DNA from: Xanthomonas sacchari
GTDB lineage: Bacteria > Pseudomonadota > Gammaproteobacteria > Xanthomonadales > Xanthomonadaceae
Assembly: GCF_040529065.1 (NCBI RefSeq)
Contig: NZ_CP132343.1
Span: 2,480,001-2,544,000, forward strand
Length of the DNA stretch: 64,000 bases
Direction of reading: 5' to 3'
The number at the start of each line of letters is the position of its first letter. Positions within the stretch are counted from its first letter, which is position 1. Of the stretch, positions 10,529 to 19,105 are shown piece after piece. Position numbers and translations under genes: made by a program. The notes beneath the pieces are model-generated. The model worked only from the letters and a program-made list of their open reading frames with translations. It had not been told where the DNA came from and searched no databases.

Positions 10529-12694
10529 CTACGCGGAGCGCACGTTGCGTGGGGCAGGGCGCATTGCCGGGGCGATGGCGATCGACGCGATCGCGGGCAG
10601 CGCGTCCAACTTGAACACCGCCACCGCGTCCTGCAACTGCGTGGCCTGTTCCTCCATCGACCGCGCGGCGGCAGTGGCTTCCTCCACCAGGGCGGCGTTC
10701 TGCTGAGTGGCCTCGTCCATCTGGGTGACGGTCTGGTTGACCTGCTCGATGCCGGCCGACTGCTCCTGCGAAGCAGCCGAGATCTCGCCCATGATGTCGG
10801 TGACGCGCTGCACCGAACTCACGATCTCCTGCATGGTCTTGCCGGCCTGGTCGACCAGAGCCGAACCGGTGGCGACGCGGTCGACGGAGTCGTCGATCAA
10901 GGTCTTGATCTCCTTGGCCGCATTGGCCGAACGCTGCGCCAAGGTGCGCACTTCGCTGGCGACCACGGCGAAACCACGGCCCTGTTCGCCGGCGCGCGCC
11001 GCTTCCACCGCGGCATTCAAGGCCAGGATGTTGGTCTGGAACGCGATGCCGTCGATGACCGAGATGATGTCGGCGATCTTCTTGGAGGAGGCCTCGATGC
11101 CGCTCATGGTCTCGACCACCTGGCCGACCACCGCGCCGCCCTGCGAGGCGACCGAGGCGGCGCCCACCGCCAACTGATTGGCCTGGCGCGCGTGTTCGGC
11201 GTTCTGCTTGACGGTGGAGGTCAGCTCCTCCATCGACGCGGCGGTTTCCTCCAGGCTGGCGGCCTGCTGCTCGGTGCGACGCGACAGGTCGTCGTTGCCG
11301 GTGGCGATCTCGCTGGCGGCAGCGTTGATGCTGGCCGCGGCGGTCTGGATGCGACCGACGATACCGGTCAACTGGTCGGCCGTGGCGTTGGCGTCGTCGC
11401 GCATGGTCGCGAACACGCCCTGGAACTCGCCGTGCATGCGTGCGGTCAGGTCGCCGGCGGCGATGGACTGCAGCAGGGACGACAGCTTGCCCAGGTTGCG
11501 ATCGCTGACCTCCATCATCGCGTTGAGGTCCTGCACCATCAGCCGGAAGTCGTGCTGGAAATGCGCGGCATCGCCGCGGGCGCTGAAGTCGCCGGCCGCG
11601 GCGGCGGCGGCCAGGCGCTTGATCTCGGTATTGATCGCCAGCAGGCTGGCCTTGGCCGCATCCATCGACTCGTGCAGCACCGCACGACTGCCGGGCAGGC
11701 GGCGCGCATCGCGGCGCAGGTCGCCATTGGCGTATTCGTTGAGCACGCCGATGGCGTCGACGATGGCGTCCAGGTGTTCGAACATCATGGTGTTGATGCC
11801 CTTGCTCAGTTCGCCGTACACGCCCGGGAAGTCCTGCGGCATGCGGTGGCTCATGTCCTTGTCCGCGTGCAGTTCGATCATCAGCGCGGTTTCGCTGGAG
11901 AAGCGCTGCAACTGGGTCTGCATGCGATCCATTGCGCTCAGCAGGCGGCCGGGTTCGTCGCGCGCGTCGGTGCGCACGTCGTTGTCCAGGCGGCCATCGG
12001 CGATTGCCTCGGCGGCGCGGGTGGCGCGGGCCAGCGGGCCAGTCAGGCTGCGGGTGATGATCCAGGCCAGCAGGCCGCTGACCAGCAGGACGGCCACGCC
12101 ACCGGCGATCAGCATGTTGCGGCCCTGCGCCATCGCGTGATTGGCGTTGGCGTAGGCGGTGGCCGTTTCCCGCTCCTGCAAGGCCACGTTCTCGCGGATC
12201 TTGGCCTGCAGGGCGGCCGTCACCGGCCTGGCCCTTTCGTTCAACAGCGTTTGCGCCTCGGCATTGCGGTTGGCGTTGCCGAGCGCGATCACCTGGTCGT
12301 TGAGCTTGCCTGCAGCGACGCGCTGCGCATCGATGTCTGCACGCAACTGCCTGACGCTGTCGCTGGATGGCGGGAACGCATCGAGTTCCTTGCGCAAGTC
12401 GGTGTAGCGCTGACGCGCCTGCTGGATTTCGGCCATCTCCTTCCGGTTGAGCGACTCGTCCGACACCATGCTCAACGCACTCAAGGCGAGCAGGATGCGG
12501 GTGTTGGCGTCGAGCATGCCGTTGCTGATGCGGATCTTCTCGACATTGACCTCGACGATGTGATGCAGCTCGCTGCGCGCCTGCGCGATGGAGATCAGAC
12601 CGGCGGTGACCAGCAGGCAGGACAGTACGATCAGCAGGCCGAAACCGCCGCCGAGGCGGCGACCCACGTTGTAGCGTTGCAGTAACGACGTCAT
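10529..12694 (-). CDS. Methyl-accepting chemotaxis protein lacking the WQEF tail
   Basis: The protein is 721 residues long from the ATG at 12694, which has a GGGGG ribosome site. The 100 residues upstream in frame are non-coding in character. Spans at about residues 11-31 and 188-210 bracket a four-helix-bundle ligand domain. HAMP and HAMP-like units follow ([33 protein letters not shown]), then the conserved signalling hairpin. Its HAMP repeats have drifted more than in the other three receptors ([18 protein letters not shown] where they have [13 protein letters not shown]). It ends in NVRSA without a WxxF pentapeptide, so it may rely on its neighbours for adaptation. A sigma-28 type site lies at 12974-13000. 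No terminator is visible after the gene. Confidence 0.92.
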   Translation of the reverse strand: MTSLLQRYNVGRRLGGGFGLLIVLSCLLVTAGLISIAQARSELHHIVEVNVEKIRISNGMLDANTRILLALSALSMVSDESLNRKEMAEIQQARQRYTDLRKELDAFPPSSDSVRQLRADIDAQRVAAGKLNDQVIALGNANRNAEAQTLLNERARPVTAALQAKIRENVALQERETATAYANANHAMAQGRNMLIAGGVAVLLVSGLLAWIITRSLTGPLARATRAAEAIADGRLDNDVRTDARDEPGRLLSAMDRMQTQLQRFSSETALMIELHADKDMSHRMPQDFPGVYGELSKGINTMMFEHLDAIVDAIGVLNEYANGDLRRDARRLPGSRAVLHESMDAAKASLLAINTEIKRLAAAAAAGDFSARGDAAHFQHDFRLMVQDLNAMMEVSDRNLGKLSSLLQSIAAGDLTARMHGEFQGVFATMRDDANATADQLTGIVGRIQTAAASINAAASEIATGNDDLSRRTEQQAASLEETAASMEELTSTVKQNAEHARQANQLAVGAASVASQGGAVVGQVVETMSGIEASSKKIADIISVIDGIAFQTNILALNAAVEAARAGEQGRGFAVVASEVRTLAQRSANAAKEIKTLIDDSVDRVATGSALVDQAGKTMQEIVSSVQRVTDIMGEISAASQEQSAGIEQVNQTVTQMDEATQQNAALVEEATAAARSMEEQATQLQDAVAVFKLDALPAIASIAIAPAMRPAPRNVRSA

Positions 12695-12973
12695 GGTGAA
12701 ACCCCCTGAGAATGGACAAGTCACTGCGCGTTCGGTACGAAGGGAAACCCCCGTCGTGATGCAGGTTTCATCTGTGATGAAATGCTGAGACCGAGTGGAG
12801 CGTGTGCAGAACACGCACTCGAACGGCGCCAACCCGACACACGATGCGTTGTCCCCTTTTCTGCAGCATGGCTTCAGCGACCGGATGCCTTCCGATCGTT
12901 CCCCCTGAAGCGTCGGCTCCACCTCCCCAGGTGTCGCCAGTGCGCACGTGTAAACGACGTGTGCGCTAAGGAG
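12695..12973 (-). other. Leader of the MCP at 10529-12694, no gene seen
   Basis: This 279-bp leader holds the CTTCAG...CTGAAG arrangement (12872-12910) that recurs before the neighbouring MCP at 10078-10117, with matching bases between the two arms. It looks like a duplicated 5' region. I see no gene in it. Confidence 0.45.
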
Positions 12974-13000
12974 CCATCGGCCGCATGCGCGCATTCTTTA
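12974..13000 (-). promoter_or_regulatory. Sigma-28 (FliA) type promoter for the MCP at 10529-12694
   Basis: The minus strand reads TAAAGAAT-N11-GCCGATGG, a near-consensus FliA site with exact spacing, about 280 bp before the start codon. Confidence 0.75.
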
Positions 13001-13123
13001 GCGCCGGCTGCGGTCTGCCGACATTGCTCGCAGGGCGGGGGCCGATGGGTGCGCATGTCGTGCATGTCGCCCCTGCCACGCAGTAGTGCGCGACCCCGTT
13101 GATCGGCAGTACGCACCGCAAAC

Positions 13124-13152
13124 AAAAAAAGCCCCGGCATCGCTGCCGGGGC
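13124..13152 (-). terminator. Rho-independent terminator after the second cheA
   Basis: A perfect nine-bp stem GCCCCGGCA / TGCCGGGGC with loop TCGC is followed on the minus strand by seven T, 32 bp past the cheA stop codon. It separates the STAS-cheY-cheA unit from the MCP array. Confidence 0.85.
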
Positions 13153-13183
13153 TCGTGTGTGACGTGACGCGAGGGCGGGGAGA

Positions 13184-15187
13184 TCAAGCCGCCTGCTGCA
13201 CCCGCAGCGAGCGGACCAGGCCGCCGATGTCCACGATCAGGGCGACGCGGCCGTCGCCGAGGATGGTGGCACCGGAGATGCCGCTGATGCGCCGGTAGTT
13301 GTTCTCGATGTTCTTGACAACCACCTGCTGCTGGCCGATCAGTTCGTCCACTTCCAGCGCCAGCTTCTGTCCGTCGGCCTCGACCACCACCACCAGCGGT
13401 TCTTCGCTCTGCTCGATGCGGCCGAAGCCGTAGGAGTCGCTGAGCGAGAGGATCGGCAGGTACTCGCCACGAACCCGCAGCACGCGGCCTTCGCCGGCCA
13501 TGGTGCGGATGTCGTCGGCCTTGGGCTGCAGCGCCTCGATGACGTAGGCCAGCGGCAGGATCAGGGTTTCGCCCGACACCGCTACGGTCATGCCGTCCAG
13601 GATCGCCAGGGTCAGCGGCAGGCGGATCAGCACGCGGGTGCCGCGGCCGGATTCGCTTTCCAACTGCACTTCGCCGCCCAGGCCCTGGATGTTGCGGCGG
13701 ACCACGTCCATGCCGACGCCACGACCGGACAGGTCGGTGACCGCGTCGGCGGTGGAGAAGCCCGGGGCGAAGATCAGGTCCCAGACCTGCGCATCGCTCG
13801 GGTTGTCCGGCACCGCGATGCCGCGTTCGGCGGCCTTGGCCAGGATGCGGTTGCGGTTGAGGCCGGCGCCGTCGTCGCTGACTTCGATGACGATGTGTCC
13901 GCCCTGGTGCGAGGCCGCCAGGGTGATGGTGCCGGTCTCGTCCTTGCCGGCGGCGCGGCGCGCCTCCGGCAGTTCCAGGCCGTGGTCGATGGAGTTGCGC
14001 ACCAGGTGCACCAGCGGATCGGCGATCTTCTCGATCAGGCCCTTGTCCAGCTCGGTGCCCTCGCCGATCGTGCGCAGGCGCACCTGCTTGCCGAGGCGGG
14101 TGGAGAGGTCGCGGACCAGGCGCGGGAAGCGGCGGAACACCGCGTCCACCGGCAGCATGCGCACGCCGATCACCGCTTCCTGCAGGTCGCGGGTGTTGCG
14201 TTCGAGCAGGTCCAGGCCGGCGAACAGACGCTCGGCCACGGCCTGGTCCAGGCCTGTGGAGACCTGCTTGAGCATGGCCTGGGTGATGACCAATTCGCCG
14301 ACCAGGTTGATCAGCGCATCGACCTTGTCGACGCTGACGCGGATCGAGCTTTCCGCTTCGTGCGCGGCGGCGGCGTTGCCGGCCGGGGCGTTGGCGGCCA
14401 CGGCCGCGGCCGGCGCCGCGGTGGCGGCGGTCGGCGGCGCGGTCAGCACCGGTGCCGGCGCGGTGGCCAGGCTCGGCGGCGGCACCGGACGGATCTCCAG
14501 TTCGCAATCGTCGATGACCCAGGCGAAGGTGTCTTCGATGGCGCTGCGGGGAATCTTGCCGACCAGGCCCAGGTCCCAGGCCAGGTAGGCCTCGAGCGGG
14601 TCGAGTTCGGCGAAGCCGGGCATGCGCGTGGTGCGGCAGGCGACCTGCAGCGGGCCGAGGTGTTCGAGTTCGCGGATGATGCGCAGCGGGTCGTTGCCGC
14701 TCATGAACAGCGACGGCGCCGGGGTGAAGCCGATCTGCCAGGCTTCCGGCTCGGCCGGCTGGTTCGCCGCCGGGGTGGCCGCGGCCTGTGCGGCCGGGCC
14801 GCCGTTCAACGCGTGCTGCAGGCGGTCGTGCACGGCCTTCACCGCGGCCGGGTCGGCCGGGACGCCGTGCTCGGCTTCGCGCAGCAGGGCGCGCAGCACG
14901 TCGACCGAGCCGAGGATGGCGTCGATCGCATGCGCTTCGACTTCGCGCTTGCCGGCGCGCAGCTCGTCGAGCAGCGTCTCCAGCACGTGGGTGAGGCCGG
15001 CCATCGCCTCGAAGCCGAAGGTGGCGGCGCCGCCCTTGATCGAGTGCGCGGCGCGGAACACCGAGTTGATGGTCTCGGGGTCGCGATTGCCTTCTTCCAA
15101 CGACAGCAATCCGGCTTCCATCGCATCCAGCCCTTCGCGGCTTTCCTCGAAGAAGGTGGCGTGGAAACGTTGCAGGTCCATGCTCAT
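13184..15187 (-). CDS. cheA: Chemotaxis histidine kinase CheA (second copy)
   Basis: The 667-residue kinase couples receptors to CheY. The HPt domain covers about residues 1-105 with the phospho-acceptor His48 in AAHSIKGG. An extra segment at about 150-235 (WQIGFTPAPSLFMSGNDPLR) is absent from the other CheA and may be a response-regulator-binding P2-like domain. The dimerisation helices, the ATPase core (HLVRNSIDHGLE, VSDDGAGL, SGRGVGMDVV) and a CheW-like receptor-coupling domain follow. It is preceded by its own STAS and CheY genes and followed by the MCP array, so it probably serves those receptors. The start is an ATG without a clear ribosome site; the ATG two codons on is an alternative. 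It differs from the CheA at 20172 in size and linker, so this is a second module and not a recent copy. Confidence 0.95.
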   Translation of the reverse strand: MSMDLQRFHATFFEESREGLDAMEAGLLSLEEGNRDPETINSVFRAAHSIKGGAATFGFEAMAGLTHVLETLLDELRAGKREVEAHAIDAILGSVDVLRALLREAEHGVPADPAAVKAVHDRLQHALNGGPAAQAAATPAANQPAEPEAWQIGFTPAPSLFMSGNDPLRIIRELEHLGPLQVACRTTRMPGFAELDPLEAYLAWDLGLVGKIPRSAIEDTFAWVIDDCELEIRPVPPPSLATAPAPVLTAPPTAATAAPAAAVAANAPAGNAAAAHEAESSIRVSVDKVDALINLVGELVITQAMLKQVSTGLDQAVAERLFAGLDLLERNTRDLQEAVIGVRMLPVDAVFRRFPRLVRDLSTRLGKQVRLRTIGEGTELDKGLIEKIADPLVHLVRNSIDHGLELPEARRAAGKDETGTITLAASHQGGHIVIEVSDDGAGLNRNRILAKAAERGIAVPDNPSDAQVWDLIFAPGFSTADAVTDLSGRGVGMDVVRRNIQGLGGEVQLESESGRGTRVLIRLPLTLAILDGMTVAVSGETLILPLAYVIEALQPKADDIRTMAGEGRVLRVRGEYLPILSLSDSYGFGRIEQSEEPLVVVVEADGQKLALEVDELIGQQQVVVKNIENNYRRISGISGATILGDGRVALIVDIGGLVRSLRVQQAA

Positions 15188-15218
15188 GGGGCGGGAATCC
15201 GGAAAAGGAGGGAAGGGA

Positions 15219-15584
15219 TCAGCCCAGGACTTTCTGGACGGTGGCGATCAGCTGTTCGGGATTGAACGGCTTGACCAGCCAGCCGGTGGCGCCGGCTGCC
15301 TTGCCCTCGGATTTCTTTTCCGCCGCCGACTCGGTGGTCAGCATCAGCATCGGGGTGAACTTGTAGTCCGGCAGCTGCCGCAGTTCGCGGATCAGGGTGA
15401 TGCCGTCCATGTTCGGCATGTTGACGTCGGTGACCACCGCGTTGAAGCGCTGGCCCTTGGCACGGCCCAGTGCGACCGCGCCGTCTTCGGCTTCTTCGAC
15501 GGCAAAGCCGGCCGAGGTGAGGGCGAAGGAGACCATCTGGCGCATCGACGCCGAATCGTCCACAACCAAGATACGTGCGCTCAT
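15219..15584 (-). CDS. CheY-like response regulator (second copy)
   Basis: A 121-residue single receiver domain. It has the acidic pair DD at 9-10, phospho-acceptor Asp53 (VVTDVNMPNMDG), Thr/Ser in MLTTES and the invariant Lys in LVKPF. It has no output domain. Its start overlaps the STAS gene stop (ATGA), so translation is coupled. It lies between the STAS gene and the second CheA, so it is the likely phosphate acceptor of that kinase. It may drive the motor, act as a phosphate sink, or signal to the STAS protein; the sequence does not decide between these. It is clearly distinct from the CheY at 22543. Confidence 0.9.
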   Translation of the reverse strand: MSARILVVDDSASMRQMVSFALTSAGFAVEEAEDGAVALGRAKGQRFNAVVTDVNMPNMDGITLIRELRQLPDYKFTPMLMLTTESAAEKKSEGKAAGATGWLVKPFNPEQLIATVQKVLG

Positions 15585-15889
15585 GCCGCGTTCTCCACAG
15601 ATTTCAGATTGTCAGGGGTTGCAGGAAGGCCCAGCGATTCGCTGACCCCTAGCAGGCGGGCCGCGTCGCGGAAGGTCGCGTTGCAGGCCTCGAATTCGGT
15701 GCGCTTGCCGTCCTTGCGGCGGGCATCGACGAATGCGCACAGCACCTGGACCGACGCGGTATGGATGCGGCGGACCTCGCCGGCGTCCAGCCGCAGCACG
15801 TCGTCCGACGCAAGGAACGCGGTCAGGCGTTGTTTCAGGTCGGCGCTGGTCTCGATACCGAGATCTTCGCCAAGGGGGACTGTGCTCAT
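15581..15889 (-). CDS. STAS-domain protein
   Basis: The protein has 102 residues from the ATG at 15889, which has GGAG five bases upstream; a GTG one codon earlier is possible. The order of strands and helices and the segment GEVRRIHTASVQVLCAFVDA match STAS domains of the anti-sigma-factor-antagonist type. At the position where classical antagonists carry the phosphorylated Ser in DxSG, it has IHTAS, so Thr or Ser could still serve. It is the first gene of the STAS-cheY-cheA unit. Small STAS proteins next to CheY/CheA modules are known in other bacteria, but their partner here is not visible. No anti-sigma kinase gene lies nearby. Confidence 0.8.
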   Translation of the reverse strand: MSTVPLGEDLGIETSADLKQRLTAFLASDDVLRLDAGEVRRIHTASVQVLCAFVDARRKDGKRTEFEACNATFRDAARLLGVSESLGLPATPDNLKSVENAA

Positions 15890-15919
15890 CACTACTCCGC
15901 ACCAATGGTTCTATGGCAG

Positions 15920-15946
15920 ATAACGGCCGTGGCCTGAAAAGCTTTA
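15920..15946 (-). promoter_or_regulatory. Sigma-28 type promoter for the STAS-cheY-cheA unit
   Basis: The minus strand reads TAAAGCTT-N11-GCCGTTAT, about 30 bp before the STAS start codon. Its -10 differs from the consensus GCCGATAA at two bases. It would separate this unit from the upstream motC-motD-parA-parP transcript. Confidence 0.55.
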
Positions 15947-15998
15947 GCGGCGGTTGGAAAGTGCGGCACCGTTCGCAGTTGCCGCCCGCCGGCCCGGG

Positions 15999-17372
15999 TC
16001 AGTGCAGCAGTTGCTCGGCGTCGAGCAGGATCATCGGCTGCTGCGCCAGCCGCGCCACGCCGCGGAACAGATGGTTGGAAATGCGGCAGATGCGCGCGTT
16101 GTCCGGCGGCTCGATCTGCTGGTCGCTGAGGCTGGCCACGTCTTCCACGGCCGACACGCGCAGGCCGAGGGTCTCGCCGTTCTCTTCCAGCACCACCACC
16201 CGGGTCTGCATGTCCATCTCGATCGGGGCCGCGCCCAGATGCACGCCGAGGTCGAGCACCGGCACCACCTGGCCACGCAGGTTCATGATGCCGAGCATGG
16301 CCGGCGGGGTGCCGCGCAGCGCCAGCAGCGGCACCGGCAGCACCACTTCCTGCACCTTCAGCAGCTCCAGCGCGTAGGCCTGCTCGCCGCAGCGCAGGCG
16401 CAGCCAGCGGGTGCGGCGCTCGGACAGACGGTCGGGGGCGATGGCCGAGCCGTGCGGCACGCTCGGGGCCATGAAGGACTGCAGGTTCGGCGGCAGCTTG
16501 GCGCCGGCGGCCTGGGCGCGGTTGGCCTCGGCGCGGCGTTCCGGCGGCACCGCCATCGGCGGGCGCTTGACTGCGCGCGCGGCGGCGGCATCGTCTTCGG
16601 CGGCCAGGTCGCGCGGCACGGCGGCACGCTGCCGCTCCATCGCCGCGACCGCGTCCAGGTCGGCCTGGCGTTCGGCCTGCTGGGCCGGGGTCAACGCGAC
16701 AGGCGCGGGCGCGTCCTGCGACATGATGCCGGCCAGCGCCGGATCGGAATCGGCTTCGGCCAGGACGGCGGCGGCGATCTGTTCGGGCGTCGGGCCGGTC
16801 GGGGCGGGTGCGAGCGCTTGCTGCGACATGATGCCGGCCAGGGCGGGATCGGAATCGGCTTCGGCCAGGACCGCGGCGGCGATTTCTTCGGGCGTCGGGC
16901 CGGTCGGGGCGGGTGCGAGCGCCTGCTGCGACATGATGCCGGCCAGGGCCGGGTCGGAATCGGCTTCGGCCAGGACCGCGGCAGCGATCTGTTCGGGCGT
17001 CGGGCCGGCCGGGGCGGGTGCCAGCGCCTGCTGCGACATGATGCCGGCCAGGGCCGGATCGGAATCGGCTTCGGCCAGGACCGCGGCAGCGATCTGTTCG
17101 GGCGTCGGGCCGGCCGGCGCGGGTGCCAGCGCTTGCTGCGACATGATGCCGGCCAGGGCCGGGTCCGAATCGGCTTCGGCCAGGACCGCCGCCGCGATCT
17201 GCTCGGGCGTCGGACCGGCCGCGGCCGGGGCCGGCGCGGGCGTCTCGGTTTGCGCCTGCACGTCGGCGACCGCGACCGGCGCGGGGCTCGGCGGCACGGC
17301 CTTCTGCTCCTCGGCGATCACGTCGTGGAGCAGGCCTTCCAGATAATCGTCGATGATGCCGGGAGTGCTCAT
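15999..17372 (-). CDS. ParP-like CheW-domain protein with five tandem 35-residue repeats
   Basis: The protein has 457 residues from the ATG at 17372, which overlaps the ParA stop codon (ATGA). Residues about 1-50 carry an acidic helix (IIDDYLEGLLHDVIAEEQ). Residues about 51-218 are five near-identical 35-residue units beginning GPTPEQIAAAVLAEA and containing DPALAGIMSQQ. A charged Ala-rich linker follows (about 219-310), then a CheW domain (RWLRLRCGEQAYALELL to the end; NLRGQVVPVLDL). ParA followed by a CheW-domain protein in a polar-flagellar operon is the ParC/ParP arrangement, which places chemotaxis arrays at the cell pole. The repeats occupy the region that in ParP contacts ParC, so they may multiply that contact (inference). 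It could instead be a plain CheW adaptor with an expanded spacer. Confidence 0.85.
   Translation of the reverse strand: MSTPGIIDDYLEGLLHDVIAEEQKAVPPSPAPVAVADVQAQTETPAPAPAAAGPTPEQIAAAVLAEADSDPALAGIMSQQALAPAPAGPTPEQIAAAVLAEADSDPALAGIMSQQALAPAPAGPTPEQIAAAVLAEADSDPALAGIMSQQALAPAPTGPTPEEIAAAVLAEADSDPALAGIMSQQALAPAPTGPTPEQIAAAVLAEADSDPALAGIMSQDAPAPVALTPAQQAERQADLDAVAAMERQRAAVPRDLAAEDDAAAARAVKRPPMAVPPERRAEANRAQAAGAKLPPNLQSFMAPSVPHGSAIAPDRLSERRTRWLRLRCGEQAYALELLKVQEVVLPVPLLALRGTPPAMLGIMNLRGQVVPVLDLGVHLGAAPIEMDMQTRVVVLEENGETLGLRVSAVEDVASLSDQQIEPPDNARICRISNHLFRGVARLAQQPMILLDAEQLLH
16700..17222. repeat. Five tandem 105-bp repeats within the ParP-like gene
   Basis: The block ACATGATGCCGGCCAG recurs at 16721, 16826, 16931, 17036 and 17141, always exactly 105 bp apart. 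The units are nearly identical in DNA as well as protein; one unit has Glu-Glu where the others have Glu-Gln. This points to recent expansion or continuing homogenisation and makes copy-number change likely. Confidence 0.93.
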
Positions 17373-18151
17373 GCGGCTTGCTCCATCGGCGCCGCATCGC
17401 TGGCCACCAGCCATTCCAGCGCGCGGCGGTAGGCGGCCAGGCCGCGGCCGGGGTAGTCGCCGGGCACGCCGGCCACCGTCAGCGCCTTGACGTTGCAGAT
17501 CTTGGTGTCGACCGGGATGGCGTCTTCCCAGACCCGCTCGCCGTAGCTGTCCTGCATCTGCCGCAGGGTCTCGTTGCCGGCGCGGGTGCGCTTGTCGAAC
17601 AGGGTCGGCAGGATCGAGGCGGGCAGGGGGCGGCGGCGCGAGCGCTCGACCATGTCCACGGTGCGGACCATGCTGGCCAGGCCGTGCAGGGCCAGCGGCT
17701 CGGCCTGGGTCGGGATGATCACGCGGTCGGCCGCGGCCAGCGCGTTGATCATCAGCAGGCCCAGGGTCGGCGGGCAGTCGAGCAGGATGTAGTCGTGCTG
17801 ACCGGCGTGGCGGGCCATGGCCTGCTGCAGCGCCAGGCCCAGCCCGGGCTGGTTGGCGCTGCGCCGTTCCAGGGTGGCCAGCGCGGTCTGCCCGCAGACG
17901 AAGCTCAGGCGCTCGACCGCGGTGTCGCGGGCCAGCGCGGCGAGTTCGCCCGGCGGCGTCCCGAACAGATCCAGCACGCCCGGCGGCTGCGGTTCCTGCG
18001 GCACGTCGAAGGCCCGGGTCAGCGAGGCGTGCGGATCGAGATCGAGCATCAGCACGCGGTGCCCGAGCATGGCCAGCCCACGGCCCAGGGCCAGCGTGGT
18101 GGTGGTCTTGCCCACGCCACCTTTCTGGTTGGCGATCGCCCAGATGCGCAT
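17369..18151 (-). CDS. ParA-family ATPase of the chemotaxis cluster (ParC-like)
   Basis: A 260-residue deviant Walker ATPase. The P-loop KGGVGKTTTT sits near the N terminus, the Walker A' Asp is in LMLDLDPH, and Walker B is in YILLDCPPT. It has no DNA-binding N-terminal extension, so it is a chromosome-encoded positioning ATPase and not a plasmid ParA. It lies directly after motD (stop and start overlap by one base) and before the CheW-repeat protein. In vibrios and pseudomonads the equivalent gene brings chemotaxis arrays to the flagellated pole. That role is inferred here from family and position. Expression probably comes from the sigma-28 type site before motC. Confidence 0.88.
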   Translation of the reverse strand: MRIWAIANQKGGVGKTTTTLALGRGLAMLGHRVLMLDLDPHASLTRAFDVPQEPQPPGVLDLFGTPPGELAALARDTAVERLSFVCGQTALATLERRSANQPGLGLALQQAMARHAGQHDYILLDCPPTLGLLMINALAAADRVIIPTQAEPLALHGLASMVRTVDMVERSRRRPLPASILPTLFDKRTRAGNETLRQMQDSYGERVWEDAIPVDTKICNVKALTVAGVPGDYPGRGLAAYRRALEWLVASDAAPMEQAA

Positions 18152-19098
18152 CAGTTGACTCCTTCAATGGCAGGTACTGCGCGGGGCCCGCCGGCGCTGC
18201 CGGGGGCCGCCGCGGCGGGGGGTGTCGGGGTGGCCGGCGCGGCGCCGGCGCTGAGACGGTCGGGGGCCGACGGCGTCGGATCGCTGCTGTCGCCGGAATC
18301 GGCCAGGATCACCAGCACCACGCGGCGGTTGGCGTTGCGGCCGGCCGGGGTGTCGTTGCTGGCGCGCGGGCGGAACTGGCCGTAGCCGATCATCGACAGC
18401 CGCGAGGGTTGCAGGCCCTGGTCGGCGAACAGGTGGACCACGCTGGCCGCGCGCGCCGCCGACAGTTCCCAGTTCGACGGGAACTGCGCGGTGGCGATCG
18501 GGGTGTTGTCGGTATAGCCCTCCACGCGCACCCCGTTGGGCACGCCGGACAGCACCTGCGCCAGTTCCGCCAGGGTGGCGCGTGCGCTCTGGTCGAGCGC
18601 GGCCGAGCCGGAGCCGAACAGGATGTCGCTGTTGATCTCCACTTCGATCCACAGCCCGGCGCGGCGCACGGTGATCAGCTTCTTCTGGATCAGCGGCGCC
18701 AGCGCGGCGCCGAGGCGGTCGGCGATGCTGTCGAGCTGGCGTTGCGCGCGGCGCAGCTGCTGCGCATCGCGCAGGTCGTCGCCGCGCTGCGCGGTGCCGG
18801 AGGGCAGGCGATTGGGGTCGGGCAGGGTCAGCGCCGGGCTGGACTTGATCGGGGTCGGCCGCTCGCCGCCCTGGCCCTGCAGTGCGTGGTCGCCGACCTG
18901 CACCGGACGCAGGGTCGTCGGGGTGCCGCCGAACGCCGCGCTCATCGCATCGGCCATGACCCGGTACTTGGCTTCGTTGATCGTGGACAGCGCGTACATC
19001 ACCACGAAGAAGGCGAGCAGCAACGTCATCAGGTCGGCATAGGGGATGGCCCATGCCTCGTGGTTGGCGTGCTCGTCGTGGGAGTGCTTGCGGGCCAT
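18151..19098 (-). CDS. motD: Flagellar motor stator protein MotD (MotB family)
   Basis: A 315-residue protein. A short basic N terminus is followed by one membrane span with the proton-carrying Asp (IPYADLMTLLLAFFVVMYAL). A long linker and an OmpA-like peptidoglycan-binding domain follow (GYTDNTPIATAQFPSNWELS, NRRVVLVILAD). The C-terminal 40 residues are a Pro/Ala-rich tail. The start is the ATG at 19098; a TTG two codons earlier is unlikely. It pairs with motC, seven bases upstream. MotC/MotD form the second stator of polar flagella, which in pseudomonads powers movement at high load. Confidence 0.93.
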   Translation of the reverse strand: MARKHSHDEHANHEAWAIPYADLMTLLLAFFVVMYALSTINEAKYRVMADAMSAAFGGTPTTLRPVQVGDHALQGQGGERPTPIKSSPALTLPDPNRLPSGTAQRGDDLRDAQQLRRAQRQLDSIADRLGAALAPLIQKKLITVRRAGLWIEVEINSDILFGSGSAALDQSARATLAELAQVLSGVPNGVRVEGYTDNTPIATAQFPSNWELSAARAASVVHLFADQGLQPSRLSMIGYGQFRPRASNDTPAGRNANRRVVLVILADSGDSSDPTPSAPDRLSAGAAPATPTPPAAAAPGSAGGPRAVPAIEGVN

Positions 19099-19105
19099 TG
19101 GCAAC

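Noticed and set aside
13184-15187. Possible gene fusion or pseudogene because this CheA is larger than the other
   Set aside because: All kinase motifs are intact and the extra segment is a coherent folded-looking insert, so it is a variant CheA and not a broken one.
16700-17222. Regular repeats that could be taken for a CRISPR array
   Set aside because: The 105-bp period is in frame within a coding gene, the whole unit repeats without unique spacers, and no cas genes are present.
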